The notes under the pieces were generated by a model that saw only the letters and a list, made by a program, of their open reading frames with translations, was not told where the DNA came from and searched no databases. Shown piece after piece: positions 23,992 to 32,396 of a stretch of DNA of 47,997 nucleotides (position 1 is its first letter; the number at the start of each line of letters is the position of its first letter). A program made the position numbers and the translations under genes. Where the stretch lies: NCBI GenBank assembly GCA_021325175.1, contig JAJPHS010000038.1:1-47997 (forward strand). Reading direction: 5' to 3'. Origin of the DNA: Terriglobia bacterium. Lineage in GTDB: Bacteria > Acidobacteriota > Terriglobia > Bryobacterales > Bryobacteraceae.

Positions 23992-25209
23992 ATGGCAAAA
24001 CCTAAGAAAGTCGCGCTCGCGTATTCGGGCGGGCTGGACACGTCGATTATTATTCCGTGGCTCAAGGAAAACTACGGATGCGAAGTGGTCGCGGTGTGCG
24101 GCGATATCGGGCAGGGCGGCGAGGAGCTGGCCGGGCTGGAAGCGAAAGCGAAAAAGACCGGCGCATCGGAGGTCCGCGTCGCGGATATGCGCGAGGAGTT
24201 CGTGCGCGACTATCTATGGAAGCTGGTCCGCGCGGGCGGCGAGTATGAGCACAAATACTTGCTCGGCACCTCGATTGCGCGGCCGCTGCTGGCGAAAAAA
24301 CAGGTGGAGGTTGCGCTAGCGACCGGCTGCGACGCGCTGGCGCACGGCTGCACGGGGAAGGGAAATGACCAGGTTCGCTTTGAGCTGACCTACAAAGCGC
24401 TGGCGCCCCATCTGCCGGTGATCGCGCCGTGGCGCGAATGGTCCATCGTGTCGCGCGAGGATGCGATCGATTACGCTGCGAAGCACAACGTGCCGATCTC
24501 GCAGACCACGACCAAAATTTACAGCCGGGATCGCAACATCTGGCACATTTCCCACGAAGGCGGCGCCCTTGAAGATCCGGCCAACGCGGCGCCCGAAGAT
24601 GTGTGGATGCTGACCAGAAGCGCGAAGGACGCGCCCGATGCGCCGGCGACCGTCGCGATCGGCTTCGAGCAGGGCGTCCCCGTTTCGGTAAACGGCAAGC
24701 CGTACGCTTCCGCGGCGGCGCTGCTCGAAGAGCTGAACGCGATCGGCGGCGAGCACGGGATCGGCCGCATCGATCTGGTCGAAAACCGGTTCGTCGGGAT
24801 GAAATCGCGCGGCTGTTATGAAACGCCCGGCGGCACGCTCATCATGGCCGCGCATCGCGAGCTGGAGGCGTTGACGCTCGATCGCAACATGGCCCACTAC
24901 AAGCAAAAGCTCGCGCTCGATTACGCCGAGATGGTCTACAACGGCCTATGGTTCACGCCTTTGCGCGAATCGCTGGACGCCTTCTTCGCCGAGGCGAGCC
25001 GTGCGGTTACCGGCGAGGTCGCGCTGCGGTTGTATAAAGGAACGCTGGAGCCGGTGAGCCGCAAATCGCCCTATTCGCTGTATTCCTTGAATATCGCGAG
25101 CTTCACCATGGGCGCGGAATACGATCAGAAGGACGCGCGCGGGTTCATCAATTTAATCGGCTTGCCGATCCAGGTGCGCGCCGCGCTCGCGTCGAAGGCG
25201 AAGGCGTAA
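23992..25209 (+). CDS. argG: Argininosuccinate synthase
   Basis: 405 residues from ATG 23992, which has GAGGA three bases upstream; a TTG at 23983 is in frame but less likely. Joins citrulline and aspartate with ATP. N-terminal ATP pyrophosphatase P-loop ALAYSGGLDTSIIIPWL; citrulline/aspartate-binding segments HGCTGKGNDQVRFE and YEHKYLLGTSIARPL; GIGRIDLVENRFVGMKSRG in the C-terminal part. Full family length. Follows argF after 59 bases that show no terminator, so co-transcription is likely. Confidence 0.96.
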   Translation: MAKPKKVALAYSGGLDTSIIIPWLKENYGCEVVAVCGDIGQGGEELAGLEAKAKKTGASEVRVADMREEFVRDYLWKLVRAGGEYEHKYLLGTSIARPLLAKKQVEVALATGCDALAHGCTGKGNDQVRFELTYKALAPHLPVIAPWREWSIVSREDAIDYAAKHNVPISQTTTKIYSRDRNIWHISHEGGALEDPANAAPEDVWMLTRSAKDAPDAPATVAIGFEQGVPVSVNGKPYASAAALLEELNAIGGEHGIGRIDLVENRFVGMKSRGCYETPGGTLIMAAHRELEALTLDRNMAHYKQKLALDYAEMVYNGLWFTPLRESLDAFFAEASRAVTGEVALRLYKGTLEPVSRKSPYSLYSLNIASFTMGAEYDQKDARGFINLIGLPIQVRAALASKAKA

Positions 25210-25219
25210 GTTTCCGGAA

Positions 25220-26620
25220 GTGGCCTCCGGCAAGAACAAAATGAAATTATGGGGCGGGCGGTTCGAGGCTGGACCCTCTGAAGTATTTGAGCGATTTTCC
25301 GGTTCGCTGCACTTCGACAAGCGGCTGGCCGATGCCGATATCCGCGGCTCGCAGGCCTACGCGCGGGCGCTCGAACGCGCCGGTGTTCTGTCGCCGGAGG
25401 AGCGCGAGACGGCCGTCGCGGCATTCGAGGCGATGCGCGCCGAAGCCCGGTGGCCCGCGTTTTTTGAAGGCGCCGAAGACGAAGACGTCCATACCCTGAT
25501 CATTCGCAAACTGAAAGAGCGCATCGGCGTCATCGCGGATAAGATTCATACCGGGCGCAGCCGCAACGATCAGGTGTCGCTCGATATCCGGTTGTGGCTA
25601 CGGGAGGAGATCGACGCCGCGCGCGATTTGCTGCGCGGCCTGCTCGCGGCTCTGCTCGAAATGGCCAGACGCGACAGCCAGGCGATCGTTCCCGGATATA
25701 CGCACACGCGCCGCGCCCAACCGGTGCTATGGCCTCATTATCTGCTCGCGTATTTTGAGATGTTCGCGCGGGATTACGAGCGCCTGGGCGAAGCGCGGAG
25801 CCGGGTCAACGTGCTGCCGATTGGCAGCGGAGCGCTGGCCGGCTCGGCCTTTCCCTTCGATCGCGAGGCGATCGCGCGGGATCTGGGCTTCGACGGCATC
25901 ACGAAAAATTCGATGGACGTTTCCGGCGATCGCGATTTCGCGCTCGATTTTCTGCACGGCGCCGCGATGACGATGCTGCATTTGAGCCGCCTTGCCGAGG
26001 ATTGGATTCTCTATTCGGGCGAAGAGTACGGCTGGCTCGAATTGGGCGATGGCGTAACCAGCGGATCCAGCATGATGCCGCAGAAGAAAAACCCCGATTC
26101 GCTGGAGCTGATCCGCGGAAAATGCGGCGCGGTGTTCGGCGACTACTCGGCGCTGTTCCTGCTGATGAAGGGTCTGCCGATGACTTACAATCGCGACATG
26201 CAGGAGGACAAGCCGCGTTTGTTTGACGCCGCGGATCAGCTTCGCGGATCGCTCCAAATGGCGCGCGTGGTGGTGGAGACTACGCGGCTCAAGCCCGCGC
26301 CGCCCTTGGCCGCGGTGCAAGAAAGCTGGGCCGTGGCGACGGATCTGGCCGACGCGCTGGCGCGGAGCGGCGTGCCGTTCCATCAGGCGCACAAAATCGT
26401 CGGCCGTCTGGTGCTCGAAAGCGTGCGCGAGGCGAAGAAGCCGTCCGATTGGACCGCGGAAGCGCTGGCGCGTTTCGATGCCGCGTTCACGCCGGAAATG
26501 GCGCGCTATCTGCGCCCCGAAGAGGGAATTCGCGCCAGGGAAATCGCCGGCGGAACCGGACCTCACGCGGTGGCAGGCGCGCTTGAAGAGGCCGCACGGC
26601 GGCTGGAACGGATGCGATGA
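25220..26620 (+). CDS. argH: Argininosuccinate lyase
   Basis: 466 residues. Cleaves argininosuccinate to arginine and fumarate. Fumarase/aspartase superfamily signature GSSMMPQKKNPDSLELIRGK with the catalytic serine loop, HTGRSRNDQVSLDIRLW, and the catalytic His region PGYTHTRRAQPV. The GTG at 25220 is shown; an ATG at 25241 beginning MKLWGGRFEAGP would also give a standard N-terminus, and neither has a good ribosome binding site. Ends in an ATGA overlap with argR. Confidence 0.95.
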   Translation: MASGKNKMKLWGGRFEAGPSEVFERFSGSLHFDKRLADADIRGSQAYARALERAGVLSPEERETAVAAFEAMRAEARWPAFFEGAEDEDVHTLIIRKLKERIGVIADKIHTGRSRNDQVSLDIRLWLREEIDAARDLLRGLLAALLEMARRDSQAIVPGYTHTRRAQPVLWPHYLLAYFEMFARDYERLGEARSRVNVLPIGSGALAGSAFPFDREAIARDLGFDGITKNSMDVSGDRDFALDFLHGAAMTMLHLSRLAEDWILYSGEEYGWLELGDGVTSGSSMMPQKKNPDSLELIRGKCGAVFGDYSALFLLMKGLPMTYNRDMQEDKPRLFDAADQLRGSLQMARVVVETTRLKPAPPLAAVQESWAVATDLADALARSGVPFHQAHKIVGRLVLESVREAKKPSDWTAEALARFDAAFTPEMARYLRPEEGIRAREIAGGTGPHAVAGALEEAARRLERMR

Positions 26621-27051
26621 ACAAAACCTACCGCCAGGGCCAGATCCTCAAGCTGATCCGCTCGCGTCGCCTGCACACGCAGGATGAGCTGGCGCGGGCC
26701 CTGCGCTCCATCGGGATTCCGGCCACGCAGGTGACGCTTTCCCGCGATATTCGCGAGCTGGGCTTGATCAAAACCGCCGACGGCTACGCCGAGGGCGTCG
26801 CGGAATCGGCCGCGGCGCCGGACGTGGAGCCGCTGGTGCGCGAATTCGTGCTGGATGTTCGCGCGGCGCAAAACCTGCTGGTGCTGCGCACGCCGCCGGG
26901 ACACGCCAACGCCGTCGCGGTGGCGCTCGATCAGGCGGACTGGCCGGAAGTCACCGGAACCATCGCCGGAGACGACACGATTCTCATCATCGCGCCCGAC
27001 GCAAAAACGGCCGAATCGCTGCGCGAGAAATTCTTAGAGTTGCTCCAATGA
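26617..27051 (+). CDS. argR: Arginine repressor ArgR
   Basis: 144 residues. N-terminal winged helix with the recognition segment ATQVTLSRDIRELGLIK, the Ser-Arg pair that contacts ARG boxes, and a C-terminal oligomerisation/arginine-binding domain with EVTGTIAGDDTILIIAPD, including the GTIAGDDT arginine pocket motif. Translationally coupled to argH (ATGA) and to the next gene (ATGA). Being inside the operon it probably represses via the ARG boxes at 22967-23004, it should be autoregulated. Confidence 0.95.
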   Translation: MNKTYRQGQILKLIRSRRLHTQDELARALRSIGIPATQVTLSRDIRELGLIKTADGYAEGVAESAAAPDVEPLVREFVLDVRAAQNLLVLRTPPGHANAVAVALDQADWPEVTGTIAGDDTILIIAPDAKTAESLREKFLELLQ

Positions 27052-28484
27052 TCGGGCGCTGGTCGAGGTTGTTCCTTCCGACTCTGCGCGATGATCCTGC
27101 GGAAGCCAAAAACGCCGCGCACCGGCTGCTGATGCGCGCCGCCTACATGCGGCGGCAGGATTATTTGTACCTCGGGCGGCGCGCGCTGCGGAAGATCGCC
27201 GCGATCCTGGGCCAGGAACTGGATGCCGCGGGCGCGCAGGAGATGCTTTGGTCCTCGCCCGCCGGCGCCTGGGCCATCGCCGCGGAAATCCGCAGCTACA
27301 AGCAGCTTCCCCAGATCTGGTATCACCTCGACGGATGTACGCTCGATTGCTGGAGCTTCGGCGACGCGGACGCGTCCTGCCGCGGCGCGGTAATGCGGGC
27401 CGTGAATCGCTGCCAGGTCGATTTCATCGCGGGTCCAAGCGAATTCATCGCCCTGTCCGAACACGGCGAGCCGGTATTGCGCGGCGGCCAGGAAGCCGCA
27501 TCGCTTGAGACCGCTGTGAGTCTTCCGCGCCCGCCCGCGGCTGCGGATCCGGAAGGGGATCTCGCGCCGGAGGAGTTTCACACACCGGGACAAAAAACCA
27601 TCGCTGATCTCTCCGCGTTCACCGGACTGCCGGAATCGTCGCAGATGAAAAGCATCGTCATGGTCGCCGATGGAAAACCCGTGCTGGCCCTGCTGCGCGG
27701 CGATCATCAGCTCAGCGAAACAAAGCTTTGCGAGGAGTTGAACGCGGCGGAGCTGCGTCCTGCTTCGGCCGCGGAAATTCGCCAGTGGTTCGGCGCCGAT
27801 GCGGGATCGCTCGGTCCGGTGGGCGTGACGAATCTGGCGGTGCTGGCCGACGAGGCTTTGCGCGGCCGCCGCAACATGATCTGCGGCGCGAATCGAAACG
27901 ACTATCATCTGCGCCACGTCACCCCCGGCGAGGATTTTTTTCCCGCCTTTGCGGATTTGCGAATGGCCGCTGAAGGAGAAACCGCTCTGGACGGAACGCC
28001 GCTCGTGCTTGCCCGCGGGATCAAGCTCGCGCGCTTCCGCGCATTGCGGAAGCAGTTGCTGGTTGCCGGGGAGAGCGGCGCGCAAACGCCGGCCGGCGTT
28101 TTTATCGGCCGCGTATTTTTGGATCAGATCTTAAACGCCGCGGCCGAGCAGCGGCACGACGCCGACGGTCTGGCTTTCGCGCCATCGATCGCTCCCTTCG
28201 CCGTGTTGATCACTCCCGTGGCCAACGATGAAGCGCAGCGGGACGCGGCGCGGACGCTTTGCGAATCGCTTTGCGCGGCGGGTTTCGACGCGCTGCTCGA
28301 TGATCGCGATGAGCGGCCGGGCGTCAAATTTAAGGACGGCGACCTGACCGGGATTCCATACCGCGTCACCATCGGCAAAAAGCTGGCGCAAGGCATCGTC
28401 GAGATTCGCGATCGCCGCGCGCGAACCTCGGAAGACGTCGCCCTCGCCGAAGCGGTCCCGTTCCTTCAAGGCAAATTGAAATGA
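27048..28484 (+). CDS. Prolyl-tRNA synthetase-like protein with lost catalytic motifs
   Basis: 478 residues, shorter than bacterial ProRS (about 570). N-terminus aligns with ProRS (RLFLPTLRDDPAEAKNAAHRLLMRAAYM, ALRKIAAILGQELDAAGAQEML), but the segment holding the GPTHEE loop and class II motif 2 (FRDE...RFGLMRGREF..DAYSF) is reduced to IRSYKQLPQIWYHLDGCTLD and neighbours. The YbaK-like editing domain is well kept (about 177-298: TIADLSAFTGLPESSQMKSI, GPVGVTNL, MICGANRNDYHL). The GHIF and GTKYS motifs after it are gone (GIKLARFRALRKQLL); motif 3 is altered (GVFIGRVFLDQILNAAAEQ), and the anticodon-binding domain is intact (about 381-478). Aminoacylation looks impossible; editing or a regulatory role is possible. 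No stops or frameshifts, coupled at both ends, so it is probably a functional paralogue rather than a decaying gene. Confidence 0.85.
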   Translation: MIGRWSRLFLPTLRDDPAEAKNAAHRLLMRAAYMRRQDYLYLGRRALRKIAAILGQELDAAGAQEMLWSSPAGAWAIAAEIRSYKQLPQIWYHLDGCTLDCWSFGDADASCRGAVMRAVNRCQVDFIAGPSEFIALSEHGEPVLRGGQEAASLETAVSLPRPPAAADPEGDLAPEEFHTPGQKTIADLSAFTGLPESSQMKSIVMVADGKPVLALLRGDHQLSETKLCEELNAAELRPASAAEIRQWFGADAGSLGPVGVTNLAVLADEALRGRRNMICGANRNDYHLRHVTPGEDFFPAFADLRMAAEGETALDGTPLVLARGIKLARFRALRKQLLVAGESGAQTPAGVFIGRVFLDQILNAAAEQRHDADGLAFAPSIAPFAVLITPVANDEAQRDAARTLCESLCAAGFDALLDDRDERPGVKFKDGDLTGIPYRVTIGKKLAQGIVEIRDRRARTSEDVALAEAVPFLQGKLK

Positions 28485-29587
28485 CGGACTGGAACGCGAT
28501 CCGCGCGGAGTTTCCCGCGCTCCAGAAATGGACTTATCTCAACTCGGCTACGTTCGGCCAGATGCCGCGGCGCGCTGTCCAAGCCTGCGCGAAACACTTC
28601 GCGCATCGCGATGAGCAGGCGTGCTCGGATTTTCTCGATTGGTTCGACGATGCCGACCGGCTCCGCGGCTCGATTGCGAAGCTGATTCAGGCGAGCGCAG
28701 CCGATATTGCGTTCGCGCGAAACACGGCGGCCGCGCTCGGTCTGGCCGTCAACGGGATCGGCTGGCGCGCCGGCGATAATGTGGTGACGCTGGCCGACGA
28801 ATTTCCGAATTATCTCTATCTGCCCGCGCTGGTCGAACGGCGCGGCGTGGAATTCCGCCAGGTCCTGTGGCCGCGATGGTTCGATGCGATCGATCACCGC
28901 ACGCGCCTGGTCGCCATCAGCGAAGTGAATTACGCCAGCGGTTTTCGTCCGCCGCTGCTGGAGATTTCGCGATTTTTGCGCGAGCGCGACGTGATCTTTT
29001 TCGTCGATGGGACGCAAAGCGTCGGCGCGCTGCGATTCGATGTGCGCGCCATCGATCCGGACATGCTCGCGGTGCACGGATATAAATGGATGTGCGCGCC
29101 GATGGGCGCGGCGTTCTTCTATATCGCGCCGCGGTTCCGCGACAAGCTTCCGCCCGCCGAGATAGGTTGGCGGAGTCATCGTGGCTGGCGCGAGGTCGAC
29201 GATCTGCACCACGGCCAGCCGGAGATGGTCGAAGCGGCGGAAAAATACGAAGCCGGAGGATTGCCGTTCGCGCTCTTATACGCGATGGAAGCGGCGGTGG
29301 ATCTGATGCTCGAAATCGGCGTCGACGAGATCGAGCAGCGCGTGCTCGAACTGGCCTGCTCGGCGCGGGCGCGGCTGCGGAATTTGGGCGCGGAAGTGAG
29401 TGAAACCGGCTCGCAGATCGTGGCTGCGAAATTCTCCGGCATCGATCCGTCGGTGCTGGCGCGCGAGCTCAAATCGCGCCGCATTCTGGTCGCCGCACGC
29501 CACGGTTTCCTGCGCGTATCGCCGCATTTTTACAATAATTCAGACGATCTCGATCGCCTCGAATCGGAGCTGCGCAAACTGATCTGA
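28481..29587 (+). CDS. Class V aminotransferase (cysteine desulfurase/isopenicillin N epimerase-like)
   Basis: 368 residues. PLP-dependent fold type I; Schiff-base lysine in MLAVHGYKWMCAPMG, PLP Asp in VIFFVDGTQSVGALRFD, N-terminal TYLNSATFGQMP and IAFARNTAAALGLAVNGI. No cysteine loop typical of cysteine desulfurases is evident, so a transaminase, lyase or epimerase role is likelier. Coupled by ATGA to the ProRS-like gene; last gene of the arginine operon. Substrate unknown. Confidence 0.85.
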   Translation: MTDWNAIRAEFPALQKWTYLNSATFGQMPRRAVQACAKHFAHRDEQACSDFLDWFDDADRLRGSIAKLIQASAADIAFARNTAAALGLAVNGIGWRAGDNVVTLADEFPNYLYLPALVERRGVEFRQVLWPRWFDAIDHRTRLVAISEVNYASGFRPPLLEISRFLRERDVIFFVDGTQSVGALRFDVRAIDPDMLAVHGYKWMCAPMGAAFFYIAPRFRDKLPPAEIGWRSHRGWREVDDLHHGQPEMVEAAEKYEAGGLPFALLYAMEAAVDLMLEIGVDEIEQRVLELACSARARLRNLGAEVSETGSQIVAAKFSGIDPSVLARELKSRRILVAARHGFLRVSPHFYNNSDDLDRLESELRKLI

Positions 29588-29598
29588 GTTATCGAAAG

Positions 29599-31020
29599 TT
29601 ATTTCGGGTCGGCAACCGCTGGTTTGGCGTAAACCTTTTCAAGCGACGCTTTATATTCGGCGAACAACTTCTGGATCCCCTCAAACTCCCGTTTCACCTG
29701 CCCCCGGTAATCGGGATGCGTCAAATAATCGTAGAGCAGCGCCGTCATCGCCTCCGCGTCCGCCATAAATCCGGAATGTCCCACGTCGGTGAGCGCGTCC
29801 TGCTCCATTTCGTAGGTATGATTCGCCCAGTTTGAAGTCGCCGCCGAGAATCCGACCCCGGGAATCGCGCTCGAAACGCTGCCCGTCTCCTCGTAGCCCT
29901 GCGGTTTGCCGGGCTCGGCCTGCACCTTCGTGGCGCCGTACTTTTTCAGATACGCGAAGGCCAACTCATCCAGCGACGCCACCGAAATTCCATCGCGATC
30001 ATGACCGTAGGCGTCGATCTTCACCTTGGTCCCCGTCGCCAGCGCGGCGGCTTTGGCGGCATTGTCCACATCCTCGCGAACCTGCGCCAGGTAAACTTCG
30101 TCCGGATAGCGGATGTAAAAATCGGCGACCGCGCGATCCGGCACCACGTTCGGAGCCGCGCCGCCTTCGGTGATCACGCCCTGGATCCGCGCCTCGGGCC
30201 GGATCGTCGAGCGCATCGCATCGATATTGTTGAACAGCTGAATCACCGCTTCGAGCGCGTTGCGCCCCGCCCATGGCGTCATCTGATGCGCCGGCGCGCC
30301 GCTGAAAATATATTTCACGCCGTCGATATTCAGGCAGCACGTCCCGAATCCGGCGGCGGGACGCGTGGTCTGGCTGGTCGAATGACTTCGAACCAGAATA
30401 TCGACTCCGTTGAAGACGCCCGCCTTGAACATATCGGTCTTCGCGTTCGGCGGCATCATCTCTTCGCCGGGCGTGCCGAAGACGGTGACGCTGCCTGGCA
30501 TGTGCGTCTTCTGAAGCAGCTCGGTGATCGCCACCGCGGCCGCGATTCCCACCGGACCTTGCGCGCTGTGCTGATCGCCGTGAAAAGGCCGCGAGGTTCC
30601 TCGCAGCGCGTCGTATTCGAGAATCACGCCCAGATTCGGCGCCCCGTTATTGCCCTTGTATCGCGCGATGAACGCCGTTTTCAGATTCGCCACGCCTATC
30701 GTGACGTCGAATCCGTGCTGCTTCAGATAATCGGTAAGAATCCCCACAGATCGCGTTTCTTCAAAGCCGATCTCGGGATGCCGCGTGATATCATCCGCCA
30801 TCGCGAGCAGCTCTTTGTCCATCAATTCCTTCGCCCGGGCCACGGTTTGATCGCGCTGCGCGTTTGAAACCGTCAGCCGTTCGACGATGGTGCGGACGTC
30901 GAGCGCGCGCTCCAGCTCGGACATTTTCGATAACACATCGCGGGCGGCCTGGCGTTCGGTCGGCGTTTCCTGCGCCAGCAGAATTCCGCCGGCCAGACAA
31001 AAAATAACGGGCAGTTTCAT
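29599..31020 (-). CDS. Secreted M20-family amidohydrolase (AbgB-like)
   Basis: 473 residues. Signal peptide MKLPVIFCLAGGILLAQE, then an M20D/amidohydrolase fold: HPEIGFEETRSVGIL, GVILEYDALRG, FHGDQHSAQGPVGIAAA, GTPGEEMMPPNAKTDM, PNVVPDRAVADFYIRYP, with His, Asp and Glu metal ligands in place. The family hydrolyses N-acyl or p-aminobenzoyl-glutamate type amides. ATG 31020 is chosen since it gives a clean signal peptide; another in-frame ATG lies at 31047. A TATAAT on the minus strand (31030-31035) would put the transcript start only a few bases before 31020. Convergent to the arginine operon with an 11-base gap. Confidence 0.88.
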   Translation of the reverse strand: MKLPVIFCLAGGILLAQETPTERQAARDVLSKMSELERALDVRTIVERLTVSNAQRDQTVARAKELMDKELLAMADDITRHPEIGFEETRSVGILTDYLKQHGFDVTIGVANLKTAFIARYKGNNGAPNLGVILEYDALRGTSRPFHGDQHSAQGPVGIAAAVAITELLQKTHMPGSVTVFGTPGEEMMPPNAKTDMFKAGVFNGVDILVRSHSTSQTTRPAAGFGTCCLNIDGVKYIFSGAPAHQMTPWAGRNALEAVIQLFNNIDAMRSTIRPEARIQGVITEGGAAPNVVPDRAVADFYIRYPDEVYLAQVREDVDNAAKAAALATGTKVKIDAYGHDRDGISVASLDELAFAYLKKYGATKVQAEPGKPQGYEETGSVSSAIPGVGFSAATSNWANHTYEMEQDALTDVGHSGFMADAEAMTALLYDYLTHPDYRGQVKREFEGIQKLFAEYKASLEKVYAKPAVADPK

Positions 31021-31029
31021 GAGAAAACC

Positions 31030-31035
31030 ATTATA
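31030..31035 (-). promoter_or_regulatory. Candidate -10 element TATAAT for the M20 gene
   Basis: Perfect TATAAT on the minus strand, 10-15 bases before the ATG at 31020, implying a leaderless or near-leaderless mRNA. No matching -35 element is visible at 17 bases. Confidence 0.3.
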
Positions 31036-31083
31036 CTGCTCCAACATTCAAGCGAAATCCGGCGCGGCGGATGAACAGTGCGG

Positions 31084-31542
31084 CTATTTCTTCAAAGGCT
31101 TATGATCGTAGCTGATCGTTCGCGTCACGATCCATTTGCCGTCCTCGTTCCGCCATAAGATGATGAATTTCGCCTCGCCGGTGGGGTCTTGGGGATGCCC
31201 TGGCGGATAAAATCGGTGGACGCCGATCTCCACCGCGCCGTATCCGTTCAGCGGATAGACTTCAAGCGATCCCGCAACCAGCGCGCGCTGCGTTTTGCCG
31301 CAGATGTTTTGCCGGATCGCGTCGAGGAACGGCTGCTTGCCCACCGCAAGACCCGTTTTGTCGTGATAAAACTCCAGATCATCGGCCACCATCGCGCCCA
31401 GCGTTGGCAGATCGCACTGGTTGTACGCGGCGAAAAGTTTCGCGTCCAGAAACTGAATCGCTGTAAACAAGCCGCGATCCGGAGATTGCGCGCGGGCGCC
31501 GCCGGCAAACACCAGCGCGATGAGACAAAGCGATTGCTTCAT
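31084..31542 (-). CDS. Secreted NTF2-like protein (DUF4440 type)
   Basis: 152 residues: signal peptide MKQSLCLIALVFAGGARAQS (cleavage near ARA-Q), then a cone-shaped NTF2/SnoaL-like domain with FLDAKLFAAYNQCDLPTLGAMVADDLEFYHDK at its start and IILWRNEDGKWIVTRTISYDH at its end. The family covers small ligand-binding or weakly enzymatic proteins; no function can be assigned. ATG at 31542 with GAGGGG three bases upstream. Same orientation as the M20 amidohydrolase 63 bases downstream. Confidence 0.8.
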   Translation of the reverse strand: MKQSLCLIALVFAGGARAQSPDRGLFTAIQFLDAKLFAAYNQCDLPTLGAMVADDLEFYHDKTGLAVGKQPFLDAIRQNICGKTQRALVAGSLEVYPLNGYGAVEIGVHRFYPPGHPQDPTGEAKFIILWRNEDGKWIVTRTISYDHKPLKK

Positions 31543-31603
31543 GTCCCCTCATACGCAAACGCGCGCGCAATTGTTCTGCCGATTCCGCGGATAAAATGAA
31601 CTG

Positions 31604-32323
31604 GTGAGGTTCGCCGCCGCCCTGCTCGCTTGCGCTTCGCTTCTGGCGCAGTCTTCGTTCAAGATCGAATACGCCTGCCCACCCGAGGATATCGACGCCT
31701 TCGGATTATCGTGCGCGCCGGATGATCCCTGCCATGTTTTTCTCGAGTTGTCCTCGATTGAAGCGGCCGGTTCGAAATTGTTCGTCGCCGGCAATCTGCA
31801 CACCGAATCGACCACGCTTTACGGCGTTTTGCTCGTCAGCGAGGACGGCGGAAATAGCTGGACGGAGCCGCTCAAGCGCATCCGCGCCGCCGCTCTCGAA
31901 CAGATCCAATTCATCGACAACGCCAAAGGCTGGATCAGCGGCCAATCGATCGAGCCGCTGCCGCGCGATCCTTTTTTGCTGATGACCGGCGATGGCGGAA
32001 AAACCTGGCGGCAGAAGATGCTGTTCGAGGATTCGCGGTTCGCCTCGGTGGCGCAGTTCTGGTTCGATTCGCCGGACGCGGGCCAGCTCGTTTTGGATCG
32101 CGATGTGAACGGCCGCCCCATGCATGAGCGTTATCAAACCAACACCGGCGGCGAAAGCTGGGAGCTAGAGGAATCCACGTCCAAACCCATCGTCCTGAAG
32201 ACGCGAAAAGACGCGACCTGGCGCCTGCACGCCGACGGAAAGAGATACGACGCGCAGCGCCGTGGCGCGTCGGCCTGGGAAACCGTGGCAAGCTTCCCCA
32301 TCGCGGTCGCCGACTGCAAATAA
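31604..32323 (+). CDS. Secreted BNR/YCF48-like repeat protein
   Basis: 239 residues from a GTG start: signal peptide (RFAAALLACASLLAQSS), then beta-propeller Asp-box repeats SEDGGNSW, TGDGGKTW and TNTGGESW. Such repeats occur in sialidase-like and photosystem-assembly-like propellers; only about three blades are visible so the fold may be partial. Divergent from the NTF2-like gene across 61 bases. The start is uncertain: a three-codon ORF (ATG AAC TGG TGA, 31596-31607) overlaps the GTG. Function unknown. Confidence 0.7.
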   Translation: MRFAAALLACASLLAQSSFKIEYACPPEDIDAFGLSCAPDDPCHVFLELSSIEAAGSKLFVAGNLHTESTTLYGVLLVSEDGGNSWTEPLKRIRAAALEQIQFIDNAKGWISGQSIEPLPRDPFLLMTGDGGKTWRQKMLFEDSRFASVAQFWFDSPDAGQLVLDRDVNGRPMHERYQTNTGGESWELEESTSKPIVLKTRKDATWRLHADGKRYDAQRRGASAWETVASFPIAVADCK

Positions 32324-32343
32324 ACGTCTTGCTCGCGGCCCCT

Positions 32344-32372
32344 TTGACTTGCATTGCGGCATCCGATACACT
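32344..32372 (+). promoter_or_regulatory. Sigma-70 type promoter for the exported aminotransferase
   Basis: TTGACT (32344-32349), 17-base spacer, TACACT (32367-32372). Predicted start near 32379, just before the ribosome binding site GAGGAG (32381-32386) of the following gene. Good spacing and near-consensus -35. Confidence 0.6.
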
Positions 32373-32396
32373 TCCCTCACGAGGAGAACTACGCGT

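Noticed and set aside
26931..28085. 384-codon minus-strand frame over argR and the ProRS-like gene
   Set aside because: Antisense shadow; the plus-strand genes have clear domains and coupled starts.
30001..30867. 288-codon plus-strand frame opposite the M20 gene
   Set aside because: Antisense shadow of a gene with a signal peptide and metal ligands.
31596..31607. Three-codon ORF (Met-Asn-Trp-stop) overlapping the BNR gene start
   Set aside because: No ribosome binding site and too short to judge; recorded only as a possible start-site effect.
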